A DNA stretch of 64,000 bases from Aldrovandia affinis (lineage: Eukaryota > Chordata > Actinopteri > Notacanthiformes > Halosauridae). Positions 57,553 through 64,000 of the stretch are shown piece by piece; within the stretch, counting starts at the first letter, position 1; each line of letters opens with the position of its first letter. The notes beneath the pieces are model-generated. The model saw only the letters and a program-made list of their open reading frames with translations. It had not been told where the DNA came from and ran no database searches. The position numbers and the translations under genes are program-made. Location of the stretch: contig JAINUG010000393.1 in the NCBI GenBank assembly GCA_029706075.1, positions 248,001-312,000 on the forward strand, read 5' to 3'.

Positions 57553-59186
57553 GGTTAGGATTAAATCGAGTAAAGAAGATTTCCAAGGACATTTAATGTT
57601 TGGACGCGTTGGACCATCAATCAATTGAATAAGATTAAAAGAGTCACAGACAGATTTAAAGCTGTCTGACGCTGAGGATAACCAATCCCAATTAAGATCC
57701 CCAACAAGAAGAACCTCATTAGACTCAAGCCTGGATAAATATTGGGCTAACGAAGATAAGGCTTCATTACACGCTGAGGGGGGTCTGTAACATCCAATGA
57801 CTGTGATAAACTGACCCTGAGAAAGAAAAAAGGGCTAGAAGCTCAAACTGCTTACTGATGGATACTGATGTTATTATGCTTGAATTAAATTTGTTCTTTA
57901 TATAAATGGCAATGCCACCACCCTTCCTGGGGCGGTCACAATGAAAGACATTGTAGCCCTTAATTGCAATGTCATTGTCTGAGATGGATTTACTAAGCCA
58001 AGTTTCTGACACAATAAGGATATCTGTATCAGATGAGTGGGCCCAAATTCTCACAGTATCCAGTTTGGGGAGAAGGCTTCGAGCATTTAAATGAATAAGA
58101 CCTAGACCAGATCTGGATTTAAATTCTCCAGGTGTATTCAAACCATTAAGAACAGGACCTGGGTTAGGTTGAATGTTACCTGAGAGTAAAAGTAAAAGAA
58201 AAACAATACACTTCTTTTTTGTAGTGTTAAATGGCAACACTGAGCGGTTAATTTTAAGCTTTGATCTTTGGCAAACCTGAGGCGAGAATGATAAAAGCCA
58301 GTCGTGCAGACCAAGGAAGCTTATAAAATGAGATAGAGTCACAGAGCCATCAGTGATTTGAGGGATCCACTTGAGATAGTTCCATATAGGGCCACGGTCC
58401 CAGTTTGTGCCCCTGCAGCAACGGAATAGCAGAGGAGGCTCATCGTGGACTCTACTCCTTTCGCTCACTTCGTAGGGAGTCAACACAACAAATAAAACCA
58501 GCAGAGATGGTAAAATAATCATACTGATGGCGGGCGTGAAGGGATAAAGAATCAGGAAATTGTCAAATCCGTGCCAAGTGAGCTGGAATCCAGTCCAAGT
58601 TTTCTGTTAGCCAGTCGTGATATTGAATGACATCACGTTGTAAACAGGAAGACTCACTCAGTTCTCAGCATGCAGATGTCCTCCCAAATTCCCACAGTAC
58701 AGACGAAAATGCACTTTCCCGGGAAAAAAACTGGCACAATCCACTCAAAAACGAATCACCCAGCACTCCAATCCTGGCCCGCTGTGGAAGACCGCCGTCG
58801 CAGTGCCGAGCTGGGGAGCTTCAGTGAATCCGCCGGTGGATGGATGGAGAAAGTGGACGGAAATTCCAAAAGTATGTCGTAGCTGTCAGCATTTGCAGTA
58901 GGTAGACTACAGTCCGATGCCAACAGAAACAAACTCACTGCTACTTTGAATCAATAGGCAGTTATCCGAGGCACTATAACAACTATTAAAATTAATTTGA
59001 TGTAATCCGTAAAGCTGACGATCAAAGCACAGATATTACAAACAAACAATTCGGCACACTCCGATCAAACGCCTAATCACGCATAGGCTACACACAGGTA
59101 CAGACGAGCTGCCATCTTGGATTGCTGCCCGTAGAAACGGGCCCTGCAGTGGACCATCGGACAGAGGATAGGGGCTGAATGGGCCT

Positions 59187-59248
59187 GGATCAGCAAGTTG
59201 AGAACCAAGCAACCATCTGGACTGAATGAAAGACTTGGCTGATCCAGG
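59187..59248. repeat. Short hairpin
   Basis: GGCCTGGATCAGC (59,189) is repeated in inverse as GCTGATCCAGGCC (59,236), with a loop of about 34 bp. Its meaning is unknown. Confidence 0.7.
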
Positions 59249-59299
59249 CCTCTGCACAAGAGTGGCATAGCACTTCAGTATGACAGTGGACTAACATAT

Positions 59300-60270
59300 T
59301 CTTCCGGAGTCCCTTCTGCAATGTATGTAATGAAGGATTTTAAATAATATATATTTAATTATTTATTTATTTCATATACAATGCATTAATTGGTTTGTGG
59401 GTATTTCTTTGTGTGTGATTTTTATTTATGCATGAAATAAGATTTTTTTCACTATTCATTAGATGTTTATTGTTTGTCTATTTAGTATAATTGCAGAGGG
59501 GACTGAATTGAACTCTGGGAGAGGATCCCAGCTGGGGTATATATCTATCTATTTCTTTTTGGCCACAACAGCATATCCTCTGGACCATTTTCTAAGTCAT
59601 TGGGGGCACGTACAGAACTATATAGAAACTTGACTTCGGTCACAGTGACTGGGGATAATTTGCATAACCCCTCCCAAATATTCAGCGAATAGGTGGTCTG
59701 GTATGGAAGCTGGTGCAGGGATTGGTTGGTTGTTGCCAGCGCAATCTAGGCATCATCTCTGATGCACTTTGAATCTCTGTTCCTCAACCTAACCCTAAAC
59801 CCTGGACTATTAACCCTAACCCTAAACGCTGGACTCTTAACCTTAACCTTAAACCCTGGATTCTTATGGTGCTTCATAACACAGTACGGTAAACCACGGC
59901 ACGGTAACCAATCTGTGCTCCCACGTTTTGTCACTTTTCCCACCACCAAGCAAACCATACGGAAACGAAGTACCATTGATTGGTCAAGTGCAATCATCAC
60001 AGAATCGTTACACTTAATCTCAGTCCAGCTCAGACACAACCGCCATGATTTTTTTCAGCTTCATTACGATTATTGGTTTTATTATTATTATATATTATAT
60101 AGAGTTTGGCATTATTGTCAGGTTTGCGTGATTCTACAAGTTAGGTTTGTGTTACGAAAACTGAAATAAACACGTTTTCTTTGAAAGGACAAATTATAGC
60201 ATTGTCATTTTCATATACAGTATATTAACGCAATTAGAATACACATTGGGCAGGTTACCAGATAGCCCTT
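59300..60270. other. Unassigned sequence with telomere-like repeats
   Basis: No gene is visible. Degenerate CCCTAA-type words cluster at 59,785-59,865 (for example AACCCTAACCCTAAACGC). The opposite-strand words TTAGGGTTAGGG occur at about 60,734. Confidence 0.5.
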
Positions 60271-60279
60271 CACTGTCCA

Positions 60280-60730
60280 ATTGATGAGTTTTTTGCTTCT
60301 GAAGCACAAGAGGGAGAATCTTTAGAAAACAGTTTAAACTGGTTTCCAAACATGCATTGAAAAGGAGTGTATTTGGTGGATGCCTATACAGAAGAATTTA
60401 GACCATAAACAACATCTTTCAGGTATTCATCCCTCATTGACTACTTTGGATAGAGCTTGTTTTATGCTTCGGTTTGTTCTTTCAGCCTGCCCACTAGTCT
60501 GCGGATGATAAGAATAGCTCATGAGCTGCTTTGCTCCAAATCTGTGGATCAATGGAGTGTTCATTTGTTGGTTCAAATTCCCAGCCCTAGTCTGTTATTA
60601 TTTTCACTGGTGTTTTGGAACACTTTGCTTTCCACTTGCTATGACAGACAAGGGGGTTTTGTTTTGCAATGGAAAGGCTTCGACACATCTAGAGAAAACA
60701 CAAGTGGCTGCCAGAATGTACCTCAATATA
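60280..60730 (-). pseudogene. Integrase core fragment of a retroelement (fossil)
   Basis: On the minus strand ILAATCVFSRCVEAFPLQNK, then YHPQTSGQAERTNRSIKQAL and NEGYLKDVVYGLNS are the core motifs of Ty3/Gypsy- or Ginger-type integrases. No LTR or other pol domain was recognised beside it. It is an isolated, broken fragment. Confidence 0.72.
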
Positions 60731-61266
60731 AGAATTAGGGTTAGGGTTTAGGCCAATTTATGCTTTACGGTAAGGCTAATTTATGCTTTGGGTGTCACGT
60801 ACCTCCAGAAAAATGAAAGGTCGCAGACGCCGTCATAAAATGTCGCGTAATCTGATTGGTTGGAATGACGAGGTAAGCTCCCTTGCCATGGAGATACAGA
60901 ATACTACTCCATCTGACTTTATTTGTATGTTTTCATGTTATTGCAATGAAAAGTTTTGAAGAAATGTTAGCGGAGCAGGTGAAGTGGTATCCTCAAATGT
61001 ATGACCCCTCTAGAAATGATTGCAAAGACACCATAAAGATGGCCAATTCATGGGGGGAGATTTCAAGGAATCTCAACAAAGATGAGCTGCAGTGCAAAGA
61101 TAAGAGGAAAAGGTTGCATATCTATGTTAACGTTAGCTAAGCAACGTTAGCGTTAGGTAAGCAAAACTATCGATATCTAGCTAACTAGCTAGCAACCTTG
61201 TATCATGACCAAATAAAGCTTGCTAATGTTATCTGTTAGCTAACTACAATGCAGTTAACGTTACTA

Positions 61267-61566
61267 ACGTTACGATCCAAGGTCGGGTGGACTAAACAAA
61301 GTGGAAACCAGGCGAGATATGATGCAAAAAAAGTATTTATTACACAAGTAGACTAGTAACAATAGAATATAATTTATGAATGAATAAATTGGCGACGTCC
61401 ATTCGGCTGACCAGGAGAGGGTAGACCGCCTACACCGTCCGGCCTTATATAGAACTGGTCCTCCAATCAATTAATCCCCGCCACCTGCTGGCCAAACACT
61501 GTCCTGCACAGAAAGACAAAAGCAGACAACAGGGGCCAAGCACAAATATACCAGGAACCGTAACAC
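61267..61566 (-). repeat. Probable solo LTR in the MADF intron
   Basis: The segment from GTTACGATCC to ACCGTAACA has AATAAA on the minus strand (near 61,338). The flanks CTAAC and CTACC are a possible decayed target duplication. The left terminus lacks the expected TG, so the border is uncertain. Confidence 0.5.
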
Positions 61567-61584
61567 TACCAATGCATTATTATA

Positions 61585-63190
61585 CAGTGAGCACCATAAT
61601 TCATTGGACAGTGACACATTTTTCTTTTGTTCTTTTGGTTCTGTACTCTAGCACTTTGAGATTGAAAGGAGGTGCAGACTGTCAGCTTTAATTTGATGGT
61701 ATTTTCATCCATATTGGGTGAACCGTTTAGAAATTATAGAACCTTTTGTACATAGTCCCCCCCATTTTCAGGCACCATAATTCATTGGACAGTTTAAAAT
61801 AATGTAGAATAAAGTCATTTTTAATATTTGGTCGCATATCCTTTGCAAGCAATAACTGCTTGAAGTCTGCAACGCATAGACATCACCAGACGCTGGGTAT
61901 CTTCCCTGGTGATGCTTTGCCAGGCCTATACTGCAACCATCTTCAGTTCCTGCTTGTTTCGGGGACTTTTTGCCTTCAGTCTCCTCTTCAGCATGTAAAA
62001 TGCATGTTCAATTGGATTCAGATCCGGTGATTGACTCGGCCAGTCAAGGATTTTCCACTTTTTGGCAGTCAAAAACCCCTTCGTTGCTCTAGCAATATGT
62101 TTCGGGTCATTGTCTTTTTGCATGATGAAGTGCCGTCCAATGAGTCTGGAGGCATTTAGTTTTATCTGAGTAGATAAAATATTTCTGTAGACTTCAGAAT
62201 TCATTTTTCTACTTCTGTCTGCAGTCGCATCATCGATGAAGACAAGTGAGCCCGTTCCACTGGCAGCCATACAGGCCCAAGACATAACACCCCCTCTACC
62301 ATGTTTCATGGATGAGGTGGTATGCTTTGGATCATGAGCATTTCCTTTTTTTCTCTTTTTTCTCTTCCTCTTTCCATCACTCTGGTACATGTTAATCTTT
62401 GTCTCATCTGTCCACAAGACTTTGTTCCAGAACTCTTGGGGCTCTTTTAGGTGCTTTTTAGCAAACCGTAATCTCGACTTTCTGTTCTTCAGGCTTATCA
62501 GTGGTTTGCATCTTGTAGTGTACCCTCTGCAGTCCTGCTGGTGTAGTCTTCTACGTATGGTAGACTTTGACGCATGTACACCTGCATCCAGGAGAGTGTT
62601 TTTGATCTGTTGGGCTGTTGTCATAGAGAGTATTCTCTGGTCATCCACGACAGTGGTCTTCCTCGGTCTACTGGATCTTTTGACATAATTGAGTTCACCA
62701 GTAGTTTTTTTCTTGTTAATGATGAACCAAACTGTTGACTTGGGCATGCCCAGGGTTTTTGCAATGTTCCTGATTGATTGATTTTCATTTCTGAGCCTTA
62801 TGATGGCCAGCTTAATTTGCATCAACACTGCTGTCTTCCTCATGTTGTCACACCCCAACAACAATCTCCAAAGGCAATTGCAAAGTCTAGAATCAAGACT
62901 AGACATCAACAGCTCTCTTCTGCATTCACTAATGACAAAAATGAGTACACATGCCTAACACATCTGTGAAGACAATTCAACAAATACTTGTAGTAGCCTA
63001 CCTTAAAATGGGGGGACCAAAGGTGCGGTCATTTCTTAACGGTTCATCCGATATGGATGAAAATGCCCTCAAATTAAAGCTGGCAGTCTGCACTTCATTG
63101 TCATTGTATCCTTTCAAACTCATAGTGCTATAGTACAGAACCAAAATAGCAAAAACTGTGTCACTGTCCAATGAATTATGGTGCTCACTG
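61585..63190 (-). mobile_element. Tc1-type transposon, nearly intact
   Basis: The 1606-bp element has inverted ends beginning CAGTGAGCACCATAATTC that remain similar for over 150 bp at both sides, and TA target duplications (61,583-61,584 and 63,191-63,192). The transposase gene lies on the minus strand. It sits in the intron of the MADF gene fragment. Confidence 0.95.
61821..62843 (-). pseudogene. Tc1 transposase with one premature stop
   Basis: From MRKTAVLMQ the frame encodes paired-like helix-turn-helix sequence (IRNIAKTLGMPKSTVWFI), a basic linker, and the DDE catalytic triad: Asp in LWTDETKIN, Asp in QKDNDPKH and Glu 34 residues later in LNPIEHAF. This enzyme family cuts out and reinserts the element at TA sites. 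The frame stops with TAG at 61,926, but the same frame then continues 34 codons (AWQSITREDTQRLVMSMRCR...) to TAA at 61,821. The full length would be about 340 codons, normal for Tc1. The start at 62,843 is preferred over an upstream Met at 62,909 because relatives begin MRKT. Confidence 0.9.
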
Positions 63191-63274
63191 TATATTAGCT
63201 AGCTAGCTACCTATTTCAATATTATCATGACGTTAGCTAGCTAACTTACAAAGTTGAACTTCATGCTTCATATG

Positions 63275-63332
63275 GTCGCCCTGGATAAGAGCATCTGCTA
63301 AATGCTTAAAATGTAAAATGTAAAATGTAAAA
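63275..63332 (+). mobile_element. SINE/L2 tail fragment
   Basis: CGCCCTGGATAAGAGCATCTG is followed by AAAATGTAAAATGTAAAATG, the shared SINE/L2 tail, directly before the acceptor of MADF exon 2. Confidence 0.8.
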
Positions 63333-63451
63333 TGTGACAGATTTAACAAGGCAAGGTGGCACATGAAGGGCAATATGTACCAGTTTGTTGTGGCTGGCTG
63401 GCAGACTTCGTCAGGAGCAGGGACATGGAGAGCAACTTCACCGAGTCCTTG

Positions 63452-63839
63452 GTGAGCTATCCATTTCTACATTCGAAAATTATTTCTATTTTACCCATTA
63501 GCCATGATCTGCATAGAAATTTTCACTCTATACCGCAGACATCTTGCTAACGTTACATTTTTGTTTGCAGCATAGACGACCAGAAACAATTGCATAACAA
63601 CACACAGCTACGTCCAGCTAAGTTAAATTTCACACTCGACTAATCACACTGTACCAACTTGCACACATTGCCAGCTTATATCAATATACGGTTCCCACCA
63701 CAACTCAATGCCAAGCATTACACAATAAAGTTTGAATAAAAGTTCAAACTCATCTGATTTTAATTCACATAGTAATGCTCCTCACATCGTACAGGTTCCA
63801 ACAGGACTCGATGACGGCAAGTTTATTTGGGATAGCATC
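63452..63839. other. Unassigned flank
   Basis: No gene was recognised. An AATAAA occurs at about 63,724. Confidence 0.3.
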
Positions 63840-64000
63840 TGTTATGACTGATACACAGACACGGACACAGAGGATGAGGTAAAGTAGGATATTTATTAGA
63901 CACAGGGAATCGATGATGAGGGCAGATAAAGGAGGCAGGCAGAAAAGGGAGGGAAGTGGGCAGGACAGCGGGCAAGCAGAGAAGCGGGCTGGCTGGTCCA
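63840..64000 (-). repeat. Start of an LTR running off the window
   Basis: The sequence begins TGTTATGACTG and is followed by CAGACACGGACACAG and TTTATTAGACAC, the same layout (reverse strand) as the Gypsy LTR at 16,886 but with different sequence. Whether an internal element follows cannot be seen. Confidence 0.55.

Larger units (their letters stand above)
48527..59150 (-). mobile_element. LINE A (poly(A)-tailed, I/Nimb- or L2-like), split by LINE B
   Basis: On the minus strand the 5' coding part (58,522 to 57,553) has LLLLLSGNIQPNPGP and the endonuclease motifs LIHLNARSLLPKLDTV, VSETWLSKSI and KGGGIAIYIK, plus GDLNWDWLS. The frame continues as SLLDLILT, and resumes at 50,382 as NAPHKYSDTGIFAN and SDHCVVAAVRN. 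Reverse transcriptase follows (LKQLDSNKSAGPDKL), but the part between this and YADDTIIYCSS (about 49,560) is missing. The C-terminus reads LSVPRARTELGKKAFKYAAP (about 48,850). It ends TTAAATAAAGGTG plus poly(A) at 48,527. The 5' end is placed near 59,150 by an AAGATGGC-like start and is uncertain. Confidence 0.75.
60946..63451 (+). pseudogene. MADF-domain gene fragment in two exons (PIF/Harbinger-type)
   Basis: Exon 1 (60,946-61,112) encodes MKSFEEMLAEQVKWYPQMYD, NSWGEISRNL and DELQCKDKRK, the first half of a MADF/Myb-like DNA-binding domain. Exon 2 (63,341-63,451) starts after AG in matching phase with RFNKARWHMKGNMYQF and, after one frame change, ends WLADFVRSRDMESNFTESL, the usual MADF end before GTGAGC. 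The intron holds a solo LTR, a Tc1 transposon and a SINE tail. Such proteins accompany the transposase in PIF/Harbinger elements, and similar host genes exist. Repeated AATTTATGCTTT words at about 60,755-60,800 may be a Harbinger end. The frame change in exon 2 suggests it is no longer functional. Confidence 0.6.

Noticed and set aside
1-64000. CRISPR arrays, operons or riboswitches
   Set aside because: The window is vertebrate nuclear DNA. The tandem repeats present are minisatellites without unique equal-length spacers.

Overview
The window reads as teleost fish DNA. It holds the 3' end of a reticulon gene with vertebrate exon sizes, fish-type tRNA-derived SINEs that share a tail with an L2-like LINE, several CR1/L2-group LINEs, a Tx1-like LINE, hAT, Tc1 and Harbinger-type DNA transposons, Ty3/Gypsy elements and solo LTRs, and one old endogenous retrovirus. 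Nothing prokaryotic is present. Only about 1 kb looks like host coding sequence. The rest is layered mobile DNA and satellites.

Region by region: (1) 1-5.96 kb: a LINE 3' end inserted in a minisatellite, the last three coding exons of a reticulon (RTN2-like), a SINE tail, a small element with a perfect 24-bp inverted repeat, and a short Rho-like GTPase 5' fragment. (2) 5.97-11.22 kb: a young Ty3/Gypsy chromovirus with two 482-bp LTRs and a 5-bp target duplication. (3) 11.7-14.1 kb: an older truncated Gypsy on the minus strand. (4) 14.7-32.6 kb: a retrovirus fossil on the minus strand, interrupted by an L2-like LINE (18.79-19.94 and 31.10-32.03 kb). That LINE is itself split by a giant inverted repeat (arms 20.48-25.71 and 27.34-31.10 kb, spacer 1.6 kb). 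(5) 32.6-38.35 kb: LINE pieces, a complete SINE, and a 32-bp minisatellite interrupted by a LINE fragment, a solo LTR and a SINE. (6) 40.2-48.5 kb: a minisatellite, a Tx1-like LINE, a Gypsy fossil carrying a nested solo LTR, and a LINE carrying another solo LTR. (7) 48.5-59.1 kb: LINE A, interrupted by a near full-length L2 element (LINE B) that in turn carries a hAT transposon and a SINE fragment. (8) 59.3-64 kb: an integrase fragment, a two-exon MADF-domain gene fragment whose intron holds a solo LTR and a nearly intact Tc1 transposon, and an LTR running off the end.

The most unusual structure is the giant inverted repeat. Its two arms (about 3.9 kb each once later insertions are subtracted) still look about 97-99% alike in the stretches compared by eye. 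Each arm has gained its own insertions with clean target duplications, and the other arm preserves the empty sites. The palindrome therefore existed before those insertions and the two arms date each other. No gene was recognised in the arms or the spacer, so its origin is unresolved.

The second standout is the L2 element (LINE B). Its ORF1 (492 codons, SGNH-esterase type) is open throughout. Its ORF2 is interrupted only by two later transposon insertions, and the remaining length is exactly divisible by three. All coordinates come from reading the sequence by eye. No alignment or database search was run.
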